Positions 25,913 to 33,702 of a stretch of 64,000 bases of DNA are shown piece by piece. The number at the start of each line of letters is the position of its first letter. Positions within the stretch are counted from its first letter, which is position 1. Below the pieces are notes generated by a model. That model was not told where the DNA came from. It worked only from the letters and a program-made list of their open reading frames with translations, and ran no database searches. The position numbers and the translations under genes are program-made. This DNA comes from an uncultured Paracoccaceae bacterium. Lineage in GTDB: Bacteria > Pseudomonadota > Alphaproteobacteria > Rhodobacterales > Rhodobacteraceae. The stretch spans positions 186,001 to 250,000 of the forward strand of contig CANMQO010000003.1 of assembly GCA_947500055.1 (NCBI GenBank), read 5' to 3'.

Positions 25913-27286
25913 ATGGCAGTCAGCAAGAAACGGGTTTGGGGCTGGATGGCCTTTGATTGGGCGGCGCAGCCGTTCTACACGCTTGGCCTGACATTTATCT
26001 TTGGGCCCTATTTTGCGGTCGTGGCTGCCGAATATTACCTTGGTACAGGTCTGGAGCAAGACGCTGCCAAGGCACAGGCGCAGTCAATCTGGTCCGCCGG
26101 TCAAACCGTCGCCGGTTTAGTCATTGCGTTCAGCGCGCCCTTCCTGGGCGCGTTTGCCGACAATTCCGGGCGCAAGGTCCCTTGGATCATCTTCTTTTCT
26201 ATCATTTATGTCGCCACCACCGCCATGTTGTGGGGACTTACCCCGGACGGCGCACAGCTTTTTCTGATGCTGATCATCTTTTATATTGGCTTTGTCGCTG
26301 CAGAAAGCGCGCTGAATTTCGTGAACGCCATTTTGCCGTCACTTGGCAACGAGCATGAGATTGGCCGCATTTCCGGGTCGGGCGCCGCGTTTGGTTACTG
26401 GGGCGGTGTGTTGGGCCTTGTCATCATGTTGGCCTTCTTTGCAGAAACCGATGAGGGCGTGACCCGGCTGGGCATGAGCCCACCTTTCGGACTGGACCCC
26501 GCGCAAATGGAAGGCACCCGGTTTGTCGGGCCATTTATCGCGATCTGGTATGTGGTTTTTATCATCCCGTTCTTTCTATGGGTGCGCGATGACCCCAGGA
26601 TTATCGGGAAATCGACCAAGATCGGGGCCGTCACCGCGGATCTGATGCAAACGCTCAAATCAGTGCTTGAGCGCAAAAGCCTGCTCAATTTTCTTGTTGG
26701 TTCCATGTTCTATCGCGATGCGCTGAACGCACTTTATGCGTTTGGTGGTGTCTATGCGGCCCTTGTTCTTGACTGGCAAACCACGGAAATTGGCCTGTTT
26801 GGCATCATCGCGGCCATCGCTGCCGCGATCACGACATGGCTTTCGGGTCTGGCCGACCAGCGCTTTGGCCCGAAACCCGTTATCCGGGCAACAGTCTGGG
26901 TGCTCATTGTCGTATCGGCCATCATCGTGGGTATGTCGCGCGAAAGCATCTTTGGCGTTCCATTGGCCGAAGGATCACAACTGCCCGACATCATCTTCTA
27001 TATCTGCGGGATGTGTATCGGCGGCGCAGGTGGCGCAGTCTATACATCGTCGCGCTCCATGATGGTCCGCCATACCCATCCTGACCGCCCGGCGGAGGCT
27101 TTTGGCCTGTTTGCCCTATCTGGCAAGGCCACCGCATTTCTGGCCCCGGCGTCGATCAGCCTGTTCACTTATATGACCGGCAACGTCCAATTGGGCTTTT
27201 TGCCTGTGATCATCCTTTTCCTGATGGGCCTTTTCTTGTTACGATGGGTCAATAAAGACGGAGATCGCGCAGAATGGTCCGCTTAA
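25913..27286 (+). CDS. UMF1-family MFS transporter
   Basis: A 457-residue polytopic protein with about 12 membrane segments. The N-terminus WGWMAFDWAAQPFYTLGLTFIFGPYF is the conserved start of the UMF1 (unknown major facilitator) family. DNSGRKVPW corresponds to the MFS loop 2-3 motif. The start MAVSKKR is chosen at 25913; the track start lies 11 codons earlier. It overlaps mepA by 13 bp. The substrate of this family is not defined. Confidence 0.85.
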   Translation: MAVSKKRVWGWMAFDWAAQPFYTLGLTFIFGPYFAVVAAEYYLGTGLEQDAAKAQAQSIWSAGQTVAGLVIAFSAPFLGAFADNSGRKVPWIIFFSIIYVATTAMLWGLTPDGAQLFLMLIIFYIGFVAAESALNFVNAILPSLGNEHEIGRISGSGAAFGYWGGVLGLVIMLAFFAETDEGVTRLGMSPPFGLDPAQMEGTRFVGPFIAIWYVVFIIPFFLWVRDDPRIIGKSTKIGAVTADLMQTLKSVLERKSLLNFLVGSMFYRDALNALYAFGGVYAALVLDWQTTEIGLFGIIAAIAAAITTWLSGLADQRFGPKPVIRATVWVLIVVSAIIVGMSRESIFGVPLAEGSQLPDIIFYICGMCIGGAGGAVYTSSRSMMVRHTHPDRPAEAFGLFALSGKATAFLAPASISLFTYMTGNVQLGFLPVIILFLMGLFLLRWVNKDGDRAEWSA

Positions 27287-28179
27287 TCGCAGCAGTATGT
27301 ATTACCCTGGGGCTGGCAGCCTGCCAGTCGGAAACATCCGCCCCGGATATCAGCATTGCCAGCCAGAACGCCAATGACACCCGTGTCGCCAAGACGTTGT
27401 TCGGGGCGATGCCAACCGGTTCCGCCCAACGCCCCGAGGCCGTCGGCGGCTATGCAAGAGGCTGTCAGGCGGGAGCGGCCCAATTACCTGAAACCGGCCC
27501 GACATGGCAGGCGATGCGCCTGTCGCGCAACCGGAACTGGGCGCAGCCCGAAACGGTTGATTTCGTTCAGGATCTCAGCCGGTTTGCCGCCACCCAACCG
27601 GGGTGGGAAGGGCTTTATGTCGGGGATATGTCCCAGCCGCGCGGCGGCCCGATGCTGACCGGGCATCGTAGCCACCAGACCGGCCTGGATGCCGATATCT
27701 GGATGCTGCCACCCAAGCGGCTCGATCTGACAGTGGCCGAACGCGAAAACATCTCGTCCATCTCGATGCGACGCAGCAGTGGCGCGTTTACCAATGACCA
27801 GTGGACCCCGCAGCACGAAGCCATTTTGCGCGCCGCCGCATCTGATCCGCGCGTCGCGCGTATCTTTGTGTTTCCCGGCGCCAAGGTCGCGATGTGTAAT
27901 TCCGCAACAGGTGATCGCAGCTGGCTCAGCAAGATCAGGCCATGGTGGGGCCATCATTATCATTTCCATGTGCGGTTGAATTGTCCTGCTGGCGATGCTG
28001 GCTGTACCGATCAGGCACCGCCCCCGCCCGGTGATGGCTGTGCCGAGGCGCAGGGTTGGGTTGACCGCATCCTCAACCCACCCCCGCCGGACCCCAATGC
28101 ACCGCCACCAAAGCCGCGCGCGGAATTGACCATGGCCAATCTGCCCGGCCAATGTCTGGGTGTGCTGAACGCCGACTAG
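27274..28179 (+). CDS. mepA: Penicillin-insensitive murein endopeptidase
   Basis: A 301-residue LAS-type zinc peptidase. MVRLIAAVCITLGLAACQ is a lipoprotein signal (LAAC). Zinc ligands are in GHRSHQTGLDADIW (HxxGxxxD) and WGHHYHFHVRL, exactly as in MepA (peptidase M74). It would cut D-Ala-mDAP cross-links in peptidoglycan in the periplasm. The C-terminus is proline-rich (PPPPDPNAPPPKP). It overlaps the upstream MFS gene and is followed directly by the phytase-like gene. Confidence 0.93.
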   Translation: MVRLIAAVCITLGLAACQSETSAPDISIASQNANDTRVAKTLFGAMPTGSAQRPEAVGGYARGCQAGAAQLPETGPTWQAMRLSRNRNWAQPETVDFVQDLSRFAATQPGWEGLYVGDMSQPRGGPMLTGHRSHQTGLDADIWMLPPKRLDLTVAERENISSISMRRSSGAFTNDQWTPQHEAILRAAASDPRVARIFVFPGAKVAMCNSATGDRSWLSKIRPWWGHHYHFHVRLNCPAGDAGCTDQAPPPPGDGCAEAQGWVDRILNPPPPDPNAPPPKPRAELTMANLPGQCLGVLNAD

Positions 28180-29031
28180 GTGCGTTTTCTTCTGTCATTG
28201 ATTGCCCTGCTTTGGGCTGGCTCTGCTGGCGCGGAGGCGACTTTGCTGGGCAGCTATTCCTGGGACCGGGACGAGCGGGATTTTGGCGGTTTTTCCGGCC
28301 TGGAAGTCACCGACGATGGCAATCATTTCACCGCGCTTTCAGATCGCGGCAGCATCGTCAGTGGCGATTTCATCCGCACGAACGGGCTGATCACCGGAGT
28401 TCAGGCCGGACCGATCATCGTGCTGCGCGACAGCGCCGGACATCGATTTGCACGACACAAGAATGATACCGAGGGCCTGGCCATTGCGCCTGACGGGACC
28501 ATCACCATTTCATTTGAGCGCACGCACAGTCTGCGCATTCTGGACCCGGTTGGCGGGATTACGTCGCGCGCCATCCTACATCCGCATGCCGACAAGATCC
28601 CGCAGAACGCATCGCTTGAAGCGCTGGCTGTTGGCGCTGATGGTGCGCTTTATACGCTGCCGGAACGGTCAGGCAGGGCAAACTGGCCATTTGAAGTGAT
28701 GCGCTGGAAAGACGGTGGATGGACATTTGCCTTTGACATCCCCCGGCGGGGGGCGTTTCTGCCCGTTGGTGCGGATATTGGTCCAGATGGGCTGTTCTAT
28801 CTTTTGGAACGGGATTTCATGGGGATCGGTTTCCGCAACAGGGTGCGCCGGTTTGATCTGGGTGGTGGGGCTGAGGCACATGTCCTGCAGACAAGCGTTG
28901 GCAGCCACGACAATCTGGAAGGGATCAGCGTTTGGCACGACGGGACGGACCTGCGCCTGACCTTGATTTCCGATGATAACTTTCAGCCCCTTCAGGAAAC
29001 CTTGTTTGTTGAATACCGATTGACGGAGTGA
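28180..29031 (+). CDS. Esterase-like phytase-domain exported protein
   Basis: A 283-residue protein with a signal peptide (MRFLLSLIALLWAGSAGA) and a beta-propeller-like body: FGGFSGLEVTDDGNHFTALSDRGSIV, KNDTEGLAIAPDGTITISFERTHSL, NASLEALAVGADGALYTLPER, DNLEGISVW. This is the 'esterase-like activity of phytase' (phytase-like) family. GTG start lies immediately after the mepA stop (TAG-GTG), so translation is coupled. True activity unknown. Confidence 0.85.
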   Translation: MRFLLSLIALLWAGSAGAEATLLGSYSWDRDERDFGGFSGLEVTDDGNHFTALSDRGSIVSGDFIRTNGLITGVQAGPIIVLRDSAGHRFARHKNDTEGLAIAPDGTITISFERTHSLRILDPVGGITSRAILHPHADKIPQNASLEALAVGADGALYTLPERSGRANWPFEVMRWKDGGWTFAFDIPRRGAFLPVGADIGPDGLFYLLERDFMGIGFRNRVRRFDLGGGAEAHVLQTSVGSHDNLEGISVWHDGTDLRLTLISDDNFQPLQETLFVEYRLTE

Positions 29032-29035
29032 TCTC

Positions 29036-29070
29036 GGGGCGTTATTTGCCCCTGTCCCCGACGACCGGGG
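29036..29070 (+). terminator. Two small stem-loops between the phytase-like gene and yhhQ
   Basis: GGGGC-GTTATTT-GCCCC (29036-29052) is followed by CCCCG-ACGA-CCGGGG (29056-29070). They sit in the 75-bp gap ahead of the queuosine-precursor transporter gene. They do not match a preQ1 riboswitch pattern that I know, and no T-run follows; a partial terminator or mRNA end structure is the simplest reading. Confidence 0.4.
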
Positions 29071-29106
29071 GCCAAGTGCCGCACCCTTGTCAAAACGGAA
29101 ACTCTG

Positions 29107-29748
29107 ATGACACGTATCCTTCCCGGCGTCCTCGCCATGGCCACCATTGTTGTGGCGTCCAACATTCTCGTGCAATTCCTGATCCTCGACGGTCTTCTGA
29201 CCTGGGGGGCGTTCACTTATCCGCTGGCCTTTCTGGTCACCGATATCATGAACCGGGTTTACGGGGCACCTGCTGCGCGCAAGGTCGTATTCGCAGGTCT
29301 GATCGTGGGGATCATCTGTAGCCTGATCGGTTCGCAAATCATGTTGCAGGGCGACGGCTTTGTGTACCCGGCCGTTGCATTGCGTATCGCAATTGCATCA
29401 GCCACGGCGTTTCTGGTGGCGCAACTACTTGATATTGCGGTATTTAACCGTTTGCGCGATGGATCATGGTGGACCGCGCCGCTTGGCAGCACGTTGATCA
29501 GTTCAACCGTGGATACTGCGATCTTTTTCTCAATCGCATTCGCCGCCATGTTCAACGGGTTCAGTGCCGCTGCCGCGGACGAGGTGATCTGGGCGCAGGA
29601 CAGTATGCCATTTCTGACAACCGGACCAATGGCGCCATTATGGGTGTCTTTGGCAGTGGCCGATTGGGGGGTGAAGTTGTCAATCGCATTGATCGCCCTG
29701 GTTCCGTTCCGCATCATTGTGGGACGGATGCAGCGCAAGACCGCATAA
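29107..29748 (+). CDS. yhhQ: Queuosine precursor transporter (YhhQ/VUT family)
   Basis: A 213-residue inner-membrane protein with about six membrane segments. GAFTYPLAFLVTDIMNRVYGAPAARKVVFAGL is the VUT-1/YhhQ signature (TDxxNRxYG), and STLISSTVDTAIFFSIAFA is the second conserved segment. In E. coli YhhQ imports preQ0/preQ1 for tRNA queuosine. ATG preceded by AAACTCTG has a poor SD. Transcription probably ends before the small RNA module that follows. Confidence 0.9.
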   Translation: MTRILPGVLAMATIVVASNILVQFLILDGLLTWGAFTYPLAFLVTDIMNRVYGAPAARKVVFAGLIVGIICSLIGSQIMLQGDGFVYPAVALRIAIASATAFLVAQLLDIAVFNRLRDGSWWTAPLGSTLISSTVDTAIFFSIAFAAMFNGFSAAAADEVIWAQDSMPFLTTGPMAPLWVSLAVADWGVKLSIALIALVPFRIIVGRMQRKTA

Positions 29749-29797
29749 ACACGAAATGTACGATATTTTTACTTGAAATATACCAAATCTGTGCCAA

Positions 29798-29830
29798 CCT
29801 TCCTTTCAGGCGAAACATTTTGAAAGGAGG
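29798..29830 (+). promoter_or_regulatory. SD-sequestering hairpin with an anti-SD mimic
   Basis: CCTTCCTTTCA (29798-29808) can pair with TGAAAGGAGG (29821-29830) with only one bulged T, closing a 12-nt loop. This would hide the Shine-Dalgarno sequence of the leader ORF at 29838. The upstream arm imitates the anti-SD of 16S rRNA. A second possible anti-SD, CGCCTCCG, lies downstream at about 29942-29949. RNA folding is predicted by eye only. Confidence 0.65.
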
Positions 29831-29838
29831 TGATCCAG
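29822..29838 (+). promoter_or_regulatory. 17-nt perfect complement to the 16S rRNA 3' end (extended Shine-Dalgarno)
   Basis: GAAAGGAGGTGATCCAG is the exact complement of the standard 16S 3' tail CTGGATCACCTCCTTTC. Ordinary SD matches span 4-8 nt. GGAGG ends 7 nt before the GTG at 29838, which is ideal spacing for initiation there. The match extends into that start codon. Confidence 0.85.
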
Positions 29839-29894
29839 TGCATCATGAGGTATTGGAGAAGTGTGTCGGGACAACTTATGGGGGTCGCAGCTAA
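29838..29894 (+). CDS. Candidate 18-residue leader peptide
   Basis: GTG start with an SD at optimal distance encodes MHHEVLEKCVGTTYGGRS, ending TAA. It is too short for the ORF track. A second frame, ATG at 29845 to TGA at 29910 (MRYWRSVSGQLMGVAAKAALG), overlaps it but its start is 14 nt from the SD. Either may be translated, or the region may work only as a structured RNA. I recognise no family. The strength of the SD is the main support. Confidence 0.45.
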   Translation: MHHEVLEKCVGTTYGGRS

Positions 29895-29958
29895 GGCAGC
29901 CCTTGGCTGAGAAGACCATAAGGTGGGCAACCTAACCGACCCGCCTCCGTAATTCAGG

Positions 29959-29996
29959 AAAGGGCCATCCCATCGCCGGGGTGGCCCTTTTTCTTT
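29959..29996 (+). terminator. Strong Rho-independent terminator
   Basis: A 13-bp stem (AAAGGGCCATCCC with GGGGTGGCCCTTT, one G-U pair), a 6-nt loop ATCGCC, and a following TTCTTT tract. This is the clearest intrinsic terminator in the window. It ends the short transcript that starts after yhhQ. Confidence 0.9.
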
Positions 29997-30063
29997 GCGT
30001 GGCTCCTTGTTTTCGATCCATTGCCATTGCCGAGAACAAACACGACCGACCCCGATTTTGACG

Positions 30064-30101
30064 GTCGGCGTTGCGTCGGCTATGCGTCGGCATAACGTCG
30101 G
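30064..30101. repeat. Four GTCGG repeats with exact 11-bp phasing (arfB upstream region)
   Basis: GTCGGC at 30064, 30075 and 30086, GTCGGA at 30097. It is preceded by CCGATTTTGACG, nearly the same flank as the array at 16252. The last repeat ends 14 bp before the arfB start codon, so the array covers the promoter or 5' UTR. Confidence 0.75.
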
Positions 30102-30114
30102 ACCCTTTTGCACG

Positions 30115-30537
30115 GTGATAGAATTGCGCATTAACGATCAGATCGAGATTGCCGATTGGGAGCTGACCGAAAGCTTTACCCGATCGTCCGGCCCGGGCGG
30201 GCAGAACGTGAACAAAGTGTCCACGGCTGTTGAACTGCGTTTCGAGGCCGCGCGTTCGCCCAATCTGCCAGCCGCGGTCAAGGCCCGGCTGAAACGGTTG
30301 GCCGGGCGTCGGTGGACGCAGGAAGGCGCGCTGATCCTCTTTGTGCAAGACACCCGCAGTCAGGCCCGCAACCGGGAGATCGCCCGCGAAAGACTGGCCG
30401 AACTGATCGCAAAGGCCTGCGAGAAACCCAAACGCCGAGTGCCGACACGGCCCACCAAGGGATCGATCCGCAGGCGCCTGGATGCCAAGAAAGCACGGGG
30501 CGAAGTGAAAGCACTACGCGGCAAGGTGGAGGACTAG
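30115..30537 (+). CDS. arfB: Alternative ribosome-rescue aminoacyl-tRNA hydrolase ArfB (YaeJ-like)
   Basis: About 140 residues. The RF-like catalytic domain has ESFTRSSGPGGQNVNKVSTAVELRF with the GGQ motif, and the C-terminal tail is basic (KKPKRRVPTRPTKGSIRRRLDAKKARG-type), which inserts in the mRNA channel of stalled ribosomes. ArfB hydrolyses peptidyl-tRNA on non-stop ribosomes. The track ORF begins at 29995 and runs through a terminator and the GTCGG array; GTG 30115 (MIELRINDQIEI) matches the family N-terminus and length. Confidence 0.92.
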   Translation: MIELRINDQIEIADWELTESFTRSSGPGGQNVNKVSTAVELRFEAARSPNLPAAVKARLKRLAGRRWTQEGALILFVQDTRSQARNREIARERLAELIAKACEKPKRRVPTRPTKGSIRRRLDAKKARGEVKALRGKVED

Positions 30538-30766
30538 AGGCTGTACCCACTGGGGACGAAGGGCAACATGCAAACGTCTGCCGGAGCATGCGGTCGTCAC
30601 CCCACTATGGAGCCTCAAGCAATTCGACCCCACGTCGACGACATAACCAGAACAGCGCTCAACCATGCTCCGCCAAGATCAACGCTGAACGCTCTTGACC
30701 CGATTTTGCAATGCAGCCAAGGTCCGCTTTTATCATAGTGTCTGGTGCCGCAGAAAAGGGGAAATC

Positions 30767-31975
30767 ATGGGAGTCGAAAAACAAGCTACAAATAGTGGTT
30801 TTTTAGATATCCGGATCGAACCACCTGAAAAGGGCCCACATCATTATAAGATTTGCCTGCGCATTAGTGAGCAATGCTCGCCTAAAGAATCGAAAACCAT
30901 CGGCATCGAGAACTCCAGTTTTGAGCTTCCACATCATGAACTGTGGGATAGTTTTTTTCCACTAATGTACATCTCACGCAATGGCGGCCCATTATTTGGA
31001 AAACCGATTACCAGAGCTCGTGTCACGAGCGAGTTTCCTCTACATAGACAGGTCGTGGATTTTTTCTGCGCAAGGGCAGCCAACTTTGGCCTCGAAATGC
31101 AAATCGACAGTCCGACTTTTGACAGAAACTACGATGTTTCAACCAATGGCGATGCTTTGCTGTTTGGTGGAGGTAAAGACAGTCGATTGCTTCTCGGTAC
31201 GCTGAGGGACCTCGGCTACGATCCATACATCGTAAGCGCTAAAGGCTTGACTTATGCCAATGACTTACCCGAGGCCCTGAACTTCGAAACTTACGATTTT
31301 TCGATGCCTAACCGCATCTTACCGGCATTGATGCTGAACCCCGAACGCATTTGGCATGGTAGCGGATTAGGCGAGGTCCATTTTCATTCGCCCTGGCAGC
31401 AATATTTCGACATATCCGCGCAATCAGCCTTGGATGAAACGTCTCGTCTGCTGCAATCTTTAGGCTTTGACATCTCCTTTTGGGCACCCCAGAGCGTATT
31501 GCCCTACAACATAACGCAGAAAATTCTTGCGGAGCGCTATCCGGAGATCTTTGCAGGTCAGATTAGCGTAACTCCGCAGGCGGCCAGCGAAAAAAATCTG
31601 CACCTTTCGTTGATCAAACTGTATCATAATCAGGATATTGATGGGCATTGCACCCCGATCCTGTTCGAAAAATTATTGCGTGGCTTCGTTGACAAGATGC
31701 ATGATCCTAAACAAAACGGTTATGGCCACAATGATAACCGCGAGATCATAAACCGCGAAATGAAGGCCATTATCTACCGCCTGAGCCATCAGGGCAATAG
31801 GATACCAAGAGACCTCGAAATACCATCTATGTGGGATGAGCCGTGGATTGACTACATTCACCTCTCCGTTAATTCGAGAATAGATAAGCGGTTTTTGAAT
31901 ATCTACAAATCATATGCCGACCCATGGCAGGACGACTTTCCTGGCCTTCCAGATAGTTTAGTCTTGCAACCATAA
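30767..31975 (+). CDS. Orphan PP-loop (adenine nucleotide alpha-hydrolase-like) protein
   Basis: A 402-residue protein from ATG 30767 (AGGGGAAA upstream; the track start at 30695 is less likely). LLFGGGKDSRLLLGTLRDLGYDPYIVSA has the PP-loop SGGKDS-like motif (about 134-139), used by ATP-pyrophosphatases such as QueC, asparagine synthetase and NAD synthetase. The rest shows no family I know. The N-terminal roughly 100 residues may be a separate beta domain. The coding sequence is clearly AT-richer, with many AAA, AAT and ATA codons, than both neighbours, suggesting horizontal acquisition. It stands alone with no operon partner. Confidence 0.6.
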   Translation: MGVEKQATNSGFLDIRIEPPEKGPHHYKICLRISEQCSPKESKTIGIENSSFELPHHELWDSFFPLMYISRNGGPLFGKPITRARVTSEFPLHRQVVDFFCARAANFGLEMQIDSPTFDRNYDVSTNGDALLFGGGKDSRLLLGTLRDLGYDPYIVSAKGLTYANDLPEALNFETYDFSMPNRILPALMLNPERIWHGSGLGEVHFHSPWQQYFDISAQSALDETSRLLQSLGFDISFWAPQSVLPYNITQKILAERYPEIFAGQISVTPQAASEKNLHLSLIKLYHNQDIDGHCTPILFEKLLRGFVDKMHDPKQNGYGHNDNREIINREMKAIIYRLSHQGNRIPRDLEIPSMWDEPWIDYIHLSVNSRIDKRFLNIYKSYADPWQDDFPGLPDSLVLQP

Positions 31976-32390
31976 GTCCAAGACCGCAACCACAGAGATA
32001 GCTCTTGTCCGCGCAGCTGCCATTTGGCAAGCCGTATTTGGCCGTTGTCTCACCAGCAATTGACCTCTCGGATCGTCAGGGCTTGTTAACGATCTTGCGA
32101 TCCTCCCTCTGTCCCGCATTCTTGGTCGATGCCGGTCCCGAAGTTTCCTGCGTTTAATGGATTTGTGCCCAAGCAGAATAAATCACCACGCTGATGCGTA
32201 ACCGTTGTGAAAGCGGGAAATGGCGATGGTATTGGCAATCTCTTACATGACGCCCGGTGCGCGGGTCGCGCCCGTCAATCTGATGCCTATTGCCCTGCAG
32301 ACTGGCGCCGGATCGCCGATCCGTCAAAATCAATGCATTGATGCTCAGGCCAATATCGCGAATAGTGGCGCAGGGCGGCCCGGCCGCCTG
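31976..32390. other. Intergenic region before the ECF sigma gene
   Basis: The 415 bp between the PP-loop gene and the sigma-factor start carry no gene that I can support. The sigma ORF in the track extends to 32220, but the first 57 codons have no sigma-factor character. A GC-rich hairpin, GGCGGCC/GGCCGCC at 32374-32388, sits just before ATG 32391 and could limit translation. I did not find a clear ECF-type promoter. Confidence 0.4.
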
Positions 32391-32918
32391 ATGCAATCAA
32401 CCGCGATGGCCATGACACCTGACCAGTTCAAATCCGAGATGATCAGCCTGCTGCCGCGATTGCGCCGGTTTGCGATGTCGCTGACCCGTTCCGGTCCGGA
32501 TGCAGATGATCTGTTGCAGGATGCCTGCGCGACCGCCTTGCAGAAATGGCAGCAATACGATCCGGCCCAACCGCTGGACCGGTGGATGTTTCGCGTGGTG
32601 CGCAACCTGTGGATCAGCGAAGTCCGCAAGCGCAATGTGCGTCAGGGCGCGGGTCAGGTCCCTGCCGAAGAGGCGACCGAACTGCGGGTGGAAAGCCAAC
32701 CCGATGAAGTGCTGGCGGCCAAGGAAGTGAGACGCAAGGTTGATGATCTTGATCCTGATCTTGCCCAGCCCTTGATGCTGGTCTGTGCCGAGGGCTACAG
32801 CTATCGTGAAGCGTCAGAACTTTTGAGTATTCCGATCGGTACGGTGATGAGTCGCATCCACAGAGCGCGCAAACAACTTGTATCCTCTTTGTCGCAAGAG
32901 GAGGGCGCGTTGTCATGA
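32391..32918 (+). CDS. ECF-type RNA polymerase sigma factor
   Basis: About 175 residues from ATG 32391 (or 32412). Region 2: LLPRLRRFAMSLTRSGPDADDLLQDACATALQKWQQYDPAQPLDRWMFRVVRNLWISEVRKR. Region 4: LDPDLAQPLMLVCAEGYSYREASELLSIPIGTVMSRIHRARKQL. These are typical of the extracytoplasmic-function group. It overlaps the next gene, a membrane protein with anti-sigma layout, by 4 bp. The inducing signal is unknown. No SD is visible before the start, and a hairpin lies there instead. Confidence 0.88.
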   Translation: MQSTAMAMTPDQFKSEMISLLPRLRRFAMSLTRSGPDADDLLQDACATALQKWQQYDPAQPLDRWMFRVVRNLWISEVRKRNVRQGAGQVPAEEATELRVESQPDEVLAAKEVRRKVDDLDPDLAQPLMLVCAEGYSYREASELLSIPIGTVMSRIHRARKQLVSSLSQEEGALS

Positions 32919-33700
32919 CCGAGTTTTCCCAACAGCTAAGCGCCTATCTGGATGGCGAACTGGATGCCGCAACCGCGGCAGAGGTTGAGGCGCGGCTGGC
33001 CTCCGATACCGCAGCGCAAGCCGAATTGGATGCGCTGATCCAGGCCGATGGTGTCGCGCAGGCGGATTTCGCCGCGCAGCTTGACGATCCGGTCCCCTTT
33101 GCGCTTGCTCAATCGATCCAGAACACGCCGCTGCCCGCACGTCCGGCCAATAGCCCCGCCGCGCCCGCATCTCGCCCGATCTGGGGCACGCTGGCTGCCA
33201 GTTTGCTTGTCTTTGTCATTGGCGGTGCGGGTGGCTATCTGCTCAAGGACCAGTTGACCCCGCCCGTTCAGACCGCCGGTTGGTTGGCGGACATTGCCGA
33301 CTACCATGCTGTTTATGCCGCCGAGCGCCGCCACCTGGTCGAGGTCGGCGCCGAGGAATCCGAACATATCGAAACCTGGCTCGGCAATGTTGTCGGCGCC
33401 AGTTTTCATATCCCGGACCTGTCCGAATTCGGGCTGACATTCGAAGGTGGCAGGTTGCTTGTGGCCAATGGCAAACCGGTGGCCCAGCTGATGTATCTGC
33501 TACCCGACGGCAACGTGGTGGCGCTTTGCCTGCAAAGCAGCAATCGTGATAGCCAGGGCGCCCCTGCTTTCCGCAATCAGACCATCAACGGGTTCGATTT
33601 TGTGTCATGGTCAGCGGATGGGGCGGACTACGTGGTTGTCGGCCCCGAGGGCCTGCCGGACCTTGCAGCGATTGCATCAGCGGCATCCGTCGATATCTAG
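32915..33700 (+). CDS. Membrane anti-sigma factor (RsiW/RskA-like)
   Basis: A 261-residue protein with a cytoplasmic N-terminal anti-sigma domain (FSQQLSAYLDGELDAATAAEVEARLASD), one membrane segment (WGTLAASLLVFVIGGAGGYLL, about 89-109) and a periplasmic domain. The HxxxCxxC zinc motif of ZAS-type anti-sigma factors is absent, so the signal is probably not thiol oxidation through that site. Translational coupling (ATGA) to the sigma factor supports the role. Confidence 0.82.
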   Translation: MTEFSQQLSAYLDGELDAATAAEVEARLASDTAAQAELDALIQADGVAQADFAAQLDDPVPFALAQSIQNTPLPARPANSPAAPASRPIWGTLAASLLVFVIGGAGGYLLKDQLTPPVQTAGWLADIADYHAVYAAERRHLVEVGAEESEHIETWLGNVVGASFHIPDLSEFGLTFEGGRLLVANGKPVAQLMYLLPDGNVVALCLQSSNRDSQGAPAFRNQTINGFDFVSWSADGADYVVVGPEGLPDLAAIASAASVDI

Positions 33701-33702
33701 GG

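Larger units (their letters stand above)
29771..29997 (+). ncRNA. Candidate short autonomous transcript (leader ORF/sRNA module)
   Basis: Between yhhQ and arfB lies a unit with its own architecture: AT-rich upstream segment (CTTGAA at 29772-29777, possibly a heat-shock-type -35), SD-sequestering hairpin, short ORF, further hairpins (CAGCC-CTT-GGCTG and AGGT-GGGC-AACCT) and a canonical intrinsic terminator. The size is about 200 nt. The start is approximate. Whether it acts as mRNA, sRNA or ribosome-binding decoy is open. Confidence 0.5.

Noticed and set aside
29032-29106. A preQ1 riboswitch in front of yhhQ
   Set aside because: Only two simple stem-loops are present and no known preQ1 consensus could be fitted.
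29822-29838. A fragment of an antisense or degenerate 16S rRNA gene
   Set aside because: Only the 17 nt at the SD position match; flanking bases show no rRNA similarity, and the match is followed by a start codon at correct spacing.
30064-30101. A small CRISPR array
   Set aside because: The repeat is only 5-6 bp with 5-bp spacers; no cas gene is in the window.
29995-30114. N-terminal extension of ArfB as given by the ORF track
   Set aside because: It begins at the terminator tail and crosses the GTCGG array; the family N-terminus begins at GTG 30115.
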